This document shows positions 8,814 through 17,976 of a stretch of DNA of 64,000 bases, in pieces. This DNA comes from Pacificispira sp002696645 (GTDB lineage Bacteria > Pseudomonadota > Alphaproteobacteria > UBA8366 > Aestuariispiraceae): positions 682,001-746,000 of the forward strand of contig NZ_JBLZHU010000001.1 of NCBI RefSeq assembly GCF_048892425.1. Direction: 5' to 3'. Position 1 is the first letter of the stretch. The number at the start of each line of letters is the position of its first letter. The notes beneath the pieces were generated by a model that worked only from the letters and a program-made list of their open reading frames with translations, was not told where the DNA came from and did not search any database. The position numbers were made by a program, and so were the translations under genes.

Positions 8814-9287
8814 CTAGCCAGTTCTTTTTAGGGACTTATAGAAAACGGTCCGATCACTCTCAACAAAGTCCAACGTCGTGTAGAATTTCTTTAGATTTTG
8901 TTCCAATCCATCGGGGGTTACAACCACACTGACCATTTCTGCCCCTTGATCCTGACAGAAATCAATGACCGTTCGCATCAGGTGCTTTGCCAGACCTTTC
9001 CCACGATGGGCAGGCAGCACGAAAAGATCTTCCACCTCTGCGCAGGCGCCAAATTCCACGCCCCAGGTAATTGTAGCGGTTACAAGCCCGACAAGGCTGC
9101 CATCGGGGGCGACTGCCACCAGCATTTTGGATCCAGGCGCCCGGATCATGGCCAGCAGGTTTTGCCATTGGCGATCTGGGTCCAGCACAATGCCTTCTTC
9201 CGCGTAAAAGGCGGAATACAGCGACTGAAGCGCGGGACCATCCTGTTCGGTCGCATCGCGCAGGGGAAGGGTGTCTGTTTTGCTCAT
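8814..9287 (-). CDS. GNAT-family N-acetyltransferase
   Basis: Protein of 157 residues with the GNAT fold. The acetyl-CoA loop appears as EDLFVLPAHRGKGLAKHLM (about residues 84-102), with a preceding beta strand containing VGLVTATITWG. It is read with the DUF1045 gene beside the phn operon. E. coli phn operons also carry a GNAT enzyme, PhnO, which acetylates aminoalkylphosphonates; this protein could do the same, but the resemblance I can see is only at the level of the GNAT core, so I do not assign the symbol. Confidence 0.8.
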   Translation of the reverse strand: MSKTDTLPLRDATEQDGPALQSLYSAFYAEEGIVLDPDRQWQNLLAMIRAPGSKMLVAVAPDGSLVGLVTATITWGVEFGACAEVEDLFVLPAHRGKGLAKHLMRTVIDFCQDQGAEMVSVVVTPDGLEQNLKKFYTTLDFVESDRTVFYKSLKRTG

Positions 9288-9529
9288 GGGAGTGTTTTAG
9301 GAAGACTTTGTAATAAGGTCAAACTGTTCAATTTGCGCATCGCGCCCTATATGATCTCTTGAATTTCTCGACCAATCCAGTCGGTGCTTACATCGGTGTT
9401 GAGCAGGAATTAAATTCACATACAGTCGTGTGGTCATTCTGTGGCTCGACAATGGGTTTCATTTCAAATATCGGTAAATTGAATTCATTGATAGGACTCT
9501 CTGACAGTCAGGGATTTCCTTGATCCGTT

Positions 9530-10498
9530 ATGTTTTCGGGGATGCACAAGGTGACAGAAACTAACACAAACACGCCAATCAGCCGTCATCGGCGTCTGCC
9601 ATCTTTAAGCGCCTTGCGGGCGTTCGAGGCGGCGGCCCGCCATAGCAGCTTTCGGATGGCTGCGGATGAATTGAATGTGACGCATTCCGCCATCAGTCAT
9701 CAGGTCAAGGCATTGGAGGATCATTTATCCGTTCCCCTGTTTTCGCGCGGGGGGCGTGCTGTGCATCTGACGGAAGAAGGACGAATCCTGTTTCCCATCC
9801 TGCGGGAGGCGTTTGATAACATCATTGCTGGGACGGAAATGCTGCGCCGTCAGCACAGTTCCGGCCCGTTGACGATACAGGTTTATGTCACCCTGGCCGT
9901 GAAGTGGCTGCTGCCGCGCCTTCATGCGTTTTCGAAGGAACATCCCGATGTTCAAATAGCCCTGGCGACATCTTATACCGATTGGGATTTTGCGCGCGGA
10001 GAGGTGGATGCGGCAATCTTGTTCGTTGAGACAAAACACGCAGACCTGGACTATACATCCCTGGGAAAGGCAAAGCTGTTTCCGGTTTGCGCGCCCAGCC
10101 TGTTGGAATCCGGCCCGCCCTTGAAGCGGCCTGAAGATTTGCGTCATCACCGATTGCTGGAAGTCTATCCGGCAAAAAATGACTGGCCTGATTGGTTGAA
10201 TGCAGCGGGTATATCCGACCTTAGCCCATCCCCGAAAGGATCGCGCTTCGACAGTTACCTTCTGGCCTTAGAAGAAGCCGCCGCTGGCGAGGGCGTGTCC
10301 CTGGCGACCCAGGCTTTTGTGGCGGATGATCTGGATCGTGGTCGCCTGGTAAAGCCCTTTGAATTTTCCGTCGAAAGCCGCGCACCCTGGTATTTCGTAT
10401 GTCCGAAAGAGCGTCGGAACGAACCGCGTATCCTGAAATTCAAGGATTGGTTACAGGCTTGTCTGAAGACATCGGCCGAAGGAGCCGGGCTTGATTGA
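9530..10498 (+). CDS. LysR-family regulator, GcvA-like
   Basis: Transcriptional regulator of up to 322 residues. The N-terminal winged helix (about residues 24-85) contains LPSLSALRAFEAAARHSSFR and VTHSAISHQVKALEDHL, close to the GcvA branch of LysR proteins, followed by a periplasmic-binding-protein-like effector domain. ATG 9542 is an alternative start. No glycine-cleavage or other obvious target gene is adjacent; upstream is a 242-base spacer shared with the divergent GNAT gene, in which I see no clear operator. Confidence 0.85.
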   Translation: MFSGMHKVTETNTNTPISRHRRLPSLSALRAFEAAARHSSFRMAADELNVTHSAISHQVKALEDHLSVPLFSRGGRAVHLTEEGRILFPILREAFDNIIAGTEMLRRQHSSGPLTIQVYVTLAVKWLLPRLHAFSKEHPDVQIALATSYTDWDFARGEVDAAILFVETKHADLDYTSLGKAKLFPVCAPSLLESGPPLKRPEDLRHHRLLEVYPAKNDWPDWLNAAGISDLSPSPKGSRFDSYLLALEEAAAGEGVSLATQAFVADDLDRGRLVKPFEFSVESRAPWYFVCPKERRNEPRILKFKDWLQACLKTSAEGAGLD

Positions 10499-10676
10499 AC
10501 GTGGTTAAATCTAGACTCGCATGACGCGCTTTCATCGGGTATGTATTGATGGCCCAGAAGGGTGTTAGGGGACTTAAAAGCCATCAACGCACTGAGTCGA
10601 TTGACGGCGCATCGCTGAGCCAAGAACCGGCAGATGCGCCACAATCTGAGTCACTGGTATTCAGTAATGGGCAGGT

Positions 10677-12707
10677 ATGACGGATTTCCAGACACGGGCG
10701 GGCCAGACAGGTTCGGGAACAGGCAAATCTATTAAAGCGAAGCTGGCGCGGCTTTTTCGGGAGCGTGAACTGCTTTTGCGGTCTGAAGGGCAAGTCCGCT
10801 ATTTGCGGCTGAGGCCCGTTCCCCAGATGGTTATGACGGCAGCGGTTTGTGGCACATTTCTGTGGCTTGCCGGTGCCAATGGTTTTGTCTGGCTGCAGAA
10901 CCGACATCTGGATAAAAAGCAGATGGAAATTCTGGAGGCCCGTGTTGCCTATGAGCAATTGCGTGGTGACTTGCAGAATTATCAGAGCCAGATTGCGGGT
11001 CTGGCGCAGGGTATCTTGAGCCAGAATAACAGCGCGGCGCCTCAGGGGGCCGTCGAATTGCAGGAACTGGCAAGTGTCACGACTGGTATTGAAAGCGCAT
11101 TCGATCAGATCAATCGTGACCTGGATCTGACACAGGCGGATCGGGATCGTATTATCCAAAGCCGGGATGCACTGCATGCCCGGATTGCAGAATTGGAAGA
11201 TGCGCTGAAGGGCAGCCAGAATGCCGTCGCCAGTCTGGAGCAAACCGTATCCGAGCGCGATGATGTTCTGACCAGGGAACGACAGAAAATCGTATCCCTG
11301 ACCGATACGGGCGAGGTATTGCGCGATAAGGTGGCGGCGCTGGATCATTCATTGATTCAGGCAAATGGTAAGATTGATACGCTGGAGACCCGGCTTCAAA
11401 TCACAACGGCTGCCTTGTCGGAGGAACGATCCCGCGTTGAAGGGCTGGATGACATTCGCGCCCGTTTGGCGCAACAGGTTGAAACCCTGCAATCAGGGCT
11501 GTCGGCGGCAGAGGCCCGAGGCGAGCGCCTGACAAACAATGTCGCGAATTTAACTGAGAGTTTGAAGGAACTGGAAACCGAACGTGTTGCCATGGCTGGG
11601 GAGCGGGAGGCGTTGACATCGGATCTTTCAGTTGTAGAGGCGGAATTGAACCTGCATCAGGCCGCAACGGATAAGACCCGCCACCGCCTGGAAGTGGTTG
11701 TCGCGCGGTTGGCGGAACTGACCAATGACACCTATACCGGACCCAAAGATGCGGGGGATGTCAGTGCATTACAGGCACTTGAATCCCAGATCGGGGATTT
11801 GTCAGCGGAACTGCGCACGGCGCGCAATAATGCGGTGGATATGGAAACCGCGATTGGTGAGGTCGTCGTCGGGCTGGCGCAGGTTGCGGGCGATTCTCCC
11901 GCCCGTTTGGATTCGCTGAATGCTCCGGAGCAAAAGGTTTCACTGACCCGTGAATTGTTGGATGAAGTGACCAGTGTGCAGCAGAACCAGGCCGTTCTGA
12001 TCTCTCGCCTGACGGACGAGGCAGAGCTTGGCATTTCGCGCAATGAGGCCGTGTTGGAAATGGCCGGTTTGGATGTTGATCGGCTGTTGCGCAGTGCGGG
12101 TTTCGAGGCCGGGACGGGTGGGCCGTTGGAAATTATCCCTGAGACGAATGGGGCGCTGCCGGATCATGGTGTTCAGGTGGCCAGCGCCGACGCTGGGGAG
12201 GCGATTGGTAACCCAGGTGCAGAATTGGCAGCGGATGTTGATATCCTGCAAAGTCGCCTGGCGCGTATGTCAGCCTTGAATGACCTGATGCGTTGTGTGC
12301 CTTTGATCTCTCCGGTCGATAACTACCAACTGACATCGCCCTTTGGTCAGCGGAAAGATCCGATTAATGGAAAACTTGCGATGCACAGTGGCATTGATAT
12401 TGGCGGATGGGCCGGTATTCCGGTTCATGTCTCTGCGCCAGGCAAGGTGATTTTCGCAGGGCGCAATGCCGGATATGGCTATATGGTTGAAGTCGACCAC
12501 GGCTGTGGCATCAAAACCGTCTATGCGCATTTGCGGCGCATTAAGGTCAAGGTGGGTGAGGTCTTGGAACATCGCACCGTAATCGGTACACTGGGCAGCA
12601 CGGGGCGTAGCACGGGACCGCATGTCCATTATGAAATTCGCGTTGACGGCGCAGCCATGGACCCGGTCGGCTTTATTGAAGCAGGGCGTCATGTTCACAA
12701 AATCTAA
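10677..12707 (+). CDS. M23 (LytM) metallopeptidase with long coiled coil
   Basis: Inner-membrane peptidoglycan hydrolase candidate of 676 residues. A cytosolic basic tail (1-45) leads to one membrane helix (about 49-73), a long periplasmic coiled coil rich in Glu, Gln and Leu (about 78-460), a linker, and a C-terminal M23 domain. The zinc and catalytic residues are intact: H570 and D574 (HSGID), H618 (YAHL) and H649/H651 (HVH). It should therefore cleave peptide cross-links rather than act as a degenerate EnvC-type activator. The bactofilin gene follows at once; M23-bactofilin pairs control cell shape in several bacteria. Confidence 0.9.
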   Translation: MTDFQTRAGQTGSGTGKSIKAKLARLFRERELLLRSEGQVRYLRLRPVPQMVMTAAVCGTFLWLAGANGFVWLQNRHLDKKQMEILEARVAYEQLRGDLQNYQSQIAGLAQGILSQNNSAAPQGAVELQELASVTTGIESAFDQINRDLDLTQADRDRIIQSRDALHARIAELEDALKGSQNAVASLEQTVSERDDVLTRERQKIVSLTDTGEVLRDKVAALDHSLIQANGKIDTLETRLQITTAALSEERSRVEGLDDIRARLAQQVETLQSGLSAAEARGERLTNNVANLTESLKELETERVAMAGEREALTSDLSVVEAELNLHQAATDKTRHRLEVVVARLAELTNDTYTGPKDAGDVSALQALESQIGDLSAELRTARNNAVDMETAIGEVVVGLAQVAGDSPARLDSLNAPEQKVSLTRELLDEVTSVQQNQAVLISRLTDEAELGISRNEAVLEMAGLDVDRLLRSAGFEAGTGGPLEIIPETNGALPDHGVQVASADAGEAIGNPGAELAADVDILQSRLARMSALNDLMRCVPLISPVDNYQLTSPFGQRKDPINGKLAMHSGIDIGGWAGIPVHVSAPGKVIFAGRNAGYGYMVEVDHGCGIKTVYAHLRRIKVKVGEVLEHRTVIGTLGSTGRSTGPHVHYEIRVDGAAMDPVGFIEAGRHVHKI

Positions 12708-12720
12708 GCGTAACAGTACT

Positions 12721-13188
12721 ATGTCAAAGCAACCCTCTCACACAGCAAACACCGGAAAGCCGCAGCGTCCTGGGCCGCCCTCTATTGTGGCCGCAGATAT
12801 GCGGATTGTGGGTGATCTGGAAACCGAAGGCGATGCTCAGATTGATGGCCGCATCGATGGTGATTTACGGACCCGCACGGTCACGATCGGGCAGGGCGCG
12901 ACAATAAACGGCTCCATTTGTGGTGATACGATCAAGATTTCTGGCACCGTGAATGGGGAGGTCCGGGGCGGCACAGTCATCCTGACATCGACGGCAAAGG
13001 TGATAGGGGACATCCATCACAAAAGCCTGTCTATTGACGCCGGGGCGTTCCTTCAGGGGTTGTGCAAGCGGATGGTCGCAGATGCGCCAGATGCGCCAGG
13101 GAATTCCCCGAATCTGGTGACGCATCAGCCTGAAAAATCAGGCTCAGAGCCGGCATCGACTACTGCAACGGTAACAGCGCTTTCTTAA
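12721..13188 (+). CDS. bactofilin
   Basis: Polymer-forming cytoskeletal protein of about 155 residues. The core (about residues 20-115) shows the bactofilin beta-helix rhythm (DLETEGDAQIDGRIDGDL, then repeated short turns with G and I/V every 6 residues), flanked by unstructured Pro/Ser-rich tails. Start choice is open: ATG 12721 gives a clean N-terminus, while ATG 12691 would overlap the M23 gene by 17 bases; neither has a strong ribosome site. Bactofilins scaffold M23 peptidases at sites of curved growth, and the adjacent peptidase fits this. Confidence 0.88.
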   Translation: MSKQPSHTANTGKPQRPGPPSIVAADMRIVGDLETEGDAQIDGRIDGDLRTRTVTIGQGATINGSICGDTIKISGTVNGEVRGGTVILTSTAKVIGDIHHKSLSIDAGAFLQGLCKRMVADAPDAPGNSPNLVTHQPEKSGSEPASTTATVTALS

Positions 13189-13309
13189 AGCAACGCCTGC
13201 GCAAACAGACCCGTTGGCAATGTCGTATTATCTGAAAAATGTGGTAAGGGCACCCTGTGTGATAACATGATGTTCTGGCGTCATTTAATTTTGGCTGACC
13301 CTGGCGCCG

Positions 13310-14416
13310 TCAGCGAACCCAGCTGTCATCGGGTGCGCGACGCCATGCGGCCAGAACACGCCCCGCCCCTGAAGCATCGATGCGTTCAAAATAATCGATG
13401 ATCTTTGTATAGGCAGATGTTTGACGGAACTTGTCAGGCTCCCCACCACCCTGCAACAGAGCCAGCAGATCCCCAAAATTTCGTCGATCAAAACCACAGG
13501 CCTTGCAGGCAATGGCGATCGCTTCCGGACCGGAATCATACAGGACACGTGTGGCGCCTTGTTCGGTCAGGTCGGTCAGCTCCTGAAACAGTTCCTCAAA
13601 CCGGAACAGGTCATTCTGCTGTAGCGCGCCCACCAATTGCCGGGGATGCGGTCGCAGGCCGGATCCCGCCGTTTCATTATGCCCATCGGGTTGATCCAGA
13701 TGCGATAGAAAATCTTCCTGTTCCAGGGCTTCGGCGATTGCCTGATCAACAACCTGTTCTATGTCCATTTCGACATCGCTGCCGCTGGCGACGATTTTCT
13801 CTTCTAAGCCTTTGCGCATGGCCTGCCCGACGAATTCGTACATCTTCCGGGCCTGGGCGGTCGATAGTTCCTGGCGCTGAATCAATAGACCTTGCAGCCC
13901 TTCATGTTCGCGCGACAGACCGACAACATCTTCAAGTACACGTTCGGAAAATTGCGCCCCTGTGTTGGAAAGCGCGGCGGCGATCACCGAAGAATTTTCT
14001 GTCCGGACCAGGGATTCAGTAACATTTTGCGGCAGGCTTTCCCGTTGCGCCACGGCTACCTGATGGGATTCCGCCTTGCTGACGATCATATCGATCAGGT
14101 CATTATCCTGCAAAACAACACTGCGCATAATGACGGGGCGGGCGACTTCTATAATGTCATTTGCCAATGTCACGATCAGGGAATGCGGCGCGTCTTTCTG
14201 GTCTGCCAACTGATGCGACAGCGCGGCCCGGACCTGCGATTCAACGTCTCGTATCAGGGCCGATATGATGTCATAAGCCAGCGCCTTTTCTTTGTTGGAC
14301 AGGTTGCGCCCGGTCTTAAGGCACAATTCACCAATCGCTTCCGCCAGAGCAGAACGATCTTCCCGCCGCCCACTGCGTGCGACATCCACCAGATTTTCCA
14401 CCGGAATGTTTCTCAT
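13310..14416 (-). CDS. DUF2336 alpha-helical protein
   Basis: Protein of 368 residues matching what I recall of DUF2336, an all-helical, HEAT-repeat-like family typical of Alphaproteobacteria. Successive helix pairs such as VESQVRAALSHQLADQ, PVIMRSVVLQDNDLIDMIVS and VTESLVRTENSSVIAAALS support the repeat-like fold. There is no signal peptide, membrane helix or catalytic motif. It is convergent with the bactofilin gene. Function is not established for the family. Confidence 0.75.
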   Translation of the reverse strand: MRNIPVENLVDVARSGRREDRSALAEAIGELCLKTGRNLSNKEKALAYDIISALIRDVESQVRAALSHQLADQKDAPHSLIVTLANDIIEVARPVIMRSVVLQDNDLIDMIVSKAESHQVAVAQRESLPQNVTESLVRTENSSVIAAALSNTGAQFSERVLEDVVGLSREHEGLQGLLIQRQELSTAQARKMYEFVGQAMRKGLEEKIVASGSDVEMDIEQVVDQAIAEALEQEDFLSHLDQPDGHNETAGSGLRPHPRQLVGALQQNDLFRFEELFQELTDLTEQGATRVLYDSGPEAIAIACKACGFDRRNFGDLLALLQGGGEPDKFRQTSAYTKIIDYFERIDASGAGRVLAAWRRAPDDSWVR

Positions 14417-14697
14417 CCCGCGTTCCTAATATTGGATAGCTTTTCACCTGGATGCATTTGAAAAAATCCCGAATCCAAGCGCATATCCAATCGCTAAAAG
14501 GTCCAGATTTATTTCTTCTTAAGACCACATATGAGAATAAGATAATGTGATTCTGGGAGCAAGTCTGATTATTTCGTGCTTCATTTGAAATATTCTGAAG
14601 CGTTTCGATTATTTGGATTTTTTCATAAATGCTTTTGATCCTTGGATCATGTCCTTTTGACCGTTAGTATTCCTGTGTAACATCATAGAGGCAGTCC

Positions 14698-15873
14698 ATG
14701 TTTCCCACGCTATTCTACAAGCTTAAATCTGCTGGTGTGCCGGTTAGCCTGCGGGAGTATCTCAGCGTTCTAGAAGGGCTGTCTCAGGATATTTGTGGGC
14801 GTGAGACAGAGCAGTTTTACTATTTTGCGCGCGCGGCCCTGGTGAAGGACGAACGCTATCTGGATCGGTTCGACCGTGTCTTTTCAGAGGTCTTTCAGGG
14901 TGTCTTATCAGAAGGTGGTCCCGAAGCCATGGCGCTTCCTACCGAATGGCTGATGAAACTGGCAGAAAAGCACCTGACCGACGAGGAAAAGGCGATGGTT
15001 GAGGCCCTGGGGGGCTTTGACAATTTGATGGAAACCCTGAAGCAACGCCTGGAGGAACAGAAGAAACGTCATCAGGGCGGCAGCAAATGGATCGGCACGG
15101 CGGGCACCAGCCCGTTTGGCGCTTATGGTTATAATCCCGAAGGTGTCAGAATTGGTCAGGATGAGAGCCGCCATCGCAAGGCGGTGAAGGTATGGGATAA
15201 GCGCGAGTTCAGAAACCTGGACACTAATGAACCCCTATCCAATCGCAATATGAAAGTGGCTTTGCGCCGGTTGCGGCGCTTTGCCCGCACGGGGTCGGGC
15301 ATGGAATTGGATATGGATGGCACCATTCGCCGCACGGCTGACAATGGCGGCTATGTTGATATTCAATGGCAGCGCGAAAAACGTAATGCGGTGAAGATCA
15401 TCGCCCTGTATGACGTGGGGGGCAGCATGGATGATCATATCCTGGACAGCAAAAAGCTGTTCGATGCCATGGGAACGGAATTTAAGCATCTGATATCGCT
15501 GTATTTTCATAACTATACATATGAATATCTATTTTCTGATATGCGCAATCGCCATCGCAGTCGGATCTCGACTTGGGAGTTCCTGCGCACCTATCCAAAG
15601 GACTATAAGGTCGTCTTCGTAGGGGATGCGACCATGTCACCCTATGAGATCGTCTATCCAGGTGGCAGTGTTGAACATTGGAACGAGGAGGCAGGTCAGG
15701 TGTGGATGCAGCGCATTCTGGATCATTTTGACCGGTCTGTTTGGATCAACCCGCAACCACAGGCGCGCTGGGGCTATCACCAGTCCATCAAATTGATTCA
15801 GCAGCAGATCGAAGGTCGGATGTTTCCAATGACGGTGCAAGGTCTGGATGACGCTATGAGGGCTTTGGTTTGA
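14698..15873 (+). CDS. CoxE-like VWA domain protein
   Basis: Protein of 391 residues of the CoxE/COG3825 type: a helical N-terminal half and a C-terminal von Willebrand A domain starting near residue 230. The metal site reads DVGGSMDDH, with Gly replacing the first Ser of the usual DxSxS, which is common in this family. Such proteins work with MoxR AAA ATPases in metal-centre insertion or complex maturation. Their ATPase partner is usually adjacent; here the only candidate is the MoxR fragment at the left edge, about 14.6 kb away. Upstream is a 281-base AT-rich spacer without visible genes. Confidence 0.82.
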   Translation: MFPTLFYKLKSAGVPVSLREYLSVLEGLSQDICGRETEQFYYFARAALVKDERYLDRFDRVFSEVFQGVLSEGGPEAMALPTEWLMKLAEKHLTDEEKAMVEALGGFDNLMETLKQRLEEQKKRHQGGSKWIGTAGTSPFGAYGYNPEGVRIGQDESRHRKAVKVWDKREFRNLDTNEPLSNRNMKVALRRLRRFARTGSGMELDMDGTIRRTADNGGYVDIQWQREKRNAVKIIALYDVGGSMDDHILDSKKLFDAMGTEFKHLISLYFHNYTYEYLFSDMRNRHRSRISTWEFLRTYPKDYKVVFVGDATMSPYEIVYPGGSVEHWNEEAGQVWMQRILDHFDRSVWINPQPQARWGYHQSIKLIQQQIEGRMFPMTVQGLDDAMRALV

Positions 15874-15925
15874 TTTGATGAAAACAGACTTGGTTCGTTT
15901 GGAAAAATCATGCCATAACCGCGAT

Positions 15926-16231
15926 ATGAAAATGATCGTGACAATTGCCCCCGGTAAGCTGCTGATCGCCGTCGCGCTGTGCGCGGGTGTGCTGTCGGCC
16001 TGTGCGGAACCGCCAACGACAACCGGGACATTGGCGACACCTTTATCCAAGGACCCGCGTGTCGCCCTGTGCTATTCCGCCAGCAACACAACACGGGAAG
16101 CATTGGCGGAACTGGCGCTGGAGGCTTGCCCGGATGAAACGCGGCGGGTTGAGGTCTGGGACCACGACACATTTTTCAATGATTGTCCCATCAACAAAAA
16201 AAACCGCGTCACCTATCGCTGTCTCAAGTGA
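15926..16231 (+). CDS. small lipoprotein
   Basis: Predicted lipoprotein of 101 residues. The ATG at 15926 (MKMIVTIAPGKLL) gives a compact signal peptide ending in the lipobox LSAC, where the Cys would be lipidated. The mature part is about 75 residues with four further Cys (VALCYS, EACPD, NDCPI, YRCLK), possibly forming two disulfides. A longer frame starting at 15875 would add an implausible N-terminal extension before the signal peptide. Family not recognised. Confidence 0.7.
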   Translation: MKMIVTIAPGKLLIAVALCAGVLSACAEPPTTTGTLATPLSKDPRVALCYSASNTTREALAELALEACPDETRRVEVWDHDTFFNDCPINKKNRVTYRCLK

Positions 16232-16246
16232 TAGGACGGTTGTGGT

Positions 16247-17098
16247 TTAGGATTTCCTCAGCGGGTGAATGGCAGCACCATTCTGATCAGATGCGGAGTC
16301 TGTCTGGTTAACCGGGGCATCGGCCTGCAGGCGCTCTGCTTCGCTTTTTAGGCGTCGATAACTGGCAAGTGATAGAGGGATCGTGGCCAGATAGGCAAGG
16401 CCGACCAGGCTGAGAACCTCCCAGGGGGCACTGGCAAGACCTGCAATCAGCAAACCGATCAATACCATGAAGGGCAGGACAAATTTGGGGGCCAGTTTGA
16501 ATTTCTTGAAAGAATAGGTCGGGACTTCGCTGACCATCAACAGGGCCGCACAGACCATCCAAATGCCGGCGGCCCAGGCCGGAATGGTGCTGGGGTCACC
16601 CAGCGTGAAGCCAATCGCCAACGGCAACAGAGCAATCGCTGCCCCCGCCGGGGCGGGAACCCCCTGAAAATAGTTGAAAGCATAGGGGGGCAATTTATCC
16701 AACCGGCTGTTGAAGCGCGCCAATCGCAATCCGCCACAGACCGCATAGAACAAGGCAATGCCCCATCCAATACCGCCCAGTTCTGACAGGCCCCACAGCC
16801 AGACGATCAAGGCGGGCGAAACGCCAAAAGCAACGAAGTCGCTCAAAGAATCCAACTGGGCGCCAAAGTCACTGGTGGCGCGCAACAACCGCGCCATGCG
16901 CCCATCCAGGGCATCCAGCAGGGCGGCAACCAGAATGGCGGCGACGGCAAATTCCCATCGTGCCTCCAGTGCATATCGGATGCCCGTTAGGCCGGCACAA
17001 GTCGACGCCACCGTAATCATGTTGGGAATCATGCGCGCTACCGTTGTGCCCTTGAACCGGGCCGGGCGATCCTTATCGGACGGGCGTTTCCTTAACAT
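16247..17098 (-). CDS. pssA: PssA, CDP-diacylglycerol-serine O-phosphatidyltransferase
   Basis: Membrane CDP-alcohol phosphatidyltransferase of 283 residues. The catalytic motif is complete: DGRMARLLRATSDFGAQLDS fits DG-x2-AR-x8-G-x3-D with the final Asp three residues on. Several hydrophobic segments follow. It makes phosphatidylserine from CDP-diacylglycerol and serine; the next gene on the same strand, psd, decarboxylates the product, so together they form the phosphatidylethanolamine pathway. pssA starts 41 bases after the psd stop. Confidence 0.93.
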   Translation of the reverse strand: MLRKRPSDKDRPARFKGTTVARMIPNMITVASTCAGLTGIRYALEARWEFAVAAILVAALLDALDGRMARLLRATSDFGAQLDSLSDFVAFGVSPALIVWLWGLSELGGIGWGIALFYAVCGGLRLARFNSRLDKLPPYAFNYFQGVPAPAGAAIALLPLAIGFTLGDPSTIPAWAAGIWMVCAALLMVSEVPTYSFKKFKLAPKFVLPFMVLIGLLIAGLASAPWEVLSLVGLAYLATIPLSLASYRRLKSEAERLQADAPVNQTDSASDQNGAAIHPLRKS

Positions 17099-17138
17099 GA
17101 ATAAGCCTCTTTAGTGGCCTTGGAATGAAATGACGATA

Positions 17139-17846
17139 TCATCGGATGGCGCCTTCCCGAACGCCTTCCTTCCCCTTTACCCCGCCCATATCCGCCAGCA
17201 CGGTTTCTCCAGCGACGGCGCGTTGGCCTTCACAGACCATTGGGACCACATTGGGCGGCAGATAGACGTCGACGCGACTGCCGAAGCGGATCATGCCGAT
17301 GCGCTGCCCGGCCTGAACATCATCCCCGGTTTCGACATCGGCCAGGATGCGCCGCGCGACCAGCCCTGCGATCTGAATAACCGCCAGTTCCTTGTTCGTC
17401 GGTGTTTCAATACGATAGGACTGACGTTCATTATCAACGCTGGCCTTATCCAGGGAGGCATTGAGAAATTTGCCAGGGCGATAGTCCATTTTGGTGATTG
17501 TCCCATCGACCGGCGACCGGTTCACATGGACATCAAATACATTCATGAAGACACAGACGCGCCAGACGGCCTTGTCGGGCATGTCCAGTTCAGCAGGGGG
17601 AACCGCCTTGCCGACGCTTTGCACAACACCATCGGCCGGGCTAATGACCAGGCCTTGCCGCGTTGGGGTAACGCGGTTCGGGTCGCGAAAGAAATAGACA
17701 CACCAGGCCGTCAGGACGATGCCCACACCCCATAGCGGGGCCCACAGCATGCCGATCCCTAATCCGAATACGGCAAAGAGCAGGATGAACGGATACCCTT
17801 CACGGTGAATGGGCACCATAACTGTTTCCAATGCACTCTTCATCAT
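17139..17846 (-). CDS. psd: Psd, phosphatidylserine decarboxylase proenzyme
   Basis: Short-form decarboxylase of 235 residues, as in Sinorhizobium. The self-cleavage site is Gly189-Ser190 in RFGSRVDVYLP; cleavage leaves the pyruvoyl group on a C-terminal alpha chain of about 46 residues. SPADGVVQSVG and VFMNVFDVHVNRSPVDG are further conserved blocks. Two N-terminal hydrophobic segments (about 18-50) tie it to the membrane. It precedes pssA in one transcription unit. Confidence 0.94.
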   Translation of the reverse strand: MMKSALETVMVPIHREGYPFILLFAVFGLGIGMLWAPLWGVGIVLTAWCVYFFRDPNRVTPTRQGLVISPADGVVQSVGKAVPPAELDMPDKAVWRVCVFMNVFDVHVNRSPVDGTITKMDYRPGKFLNASLDKASVDNERQSYRIETPTNKELAVIQIAGLVARRILADVETGDDVQAGQRIGMIRFGSRVDVYLPPNVVPMVCEGQRAVAGETVLADMGGVKGKEGVREGAIR

Positions 17847-17976
17847 TTCAATCCTTGCCAGTCGATTGCTGCGACGGTGTTGTCAGGAACAAAAGGTTCA
17901 CCAGCCTTAAAATGGGCGCTCTGCCTGGAAAATCAAATTGAATTCCAGGCGGTTGAATGCTCCCGGTGACCTTGCC

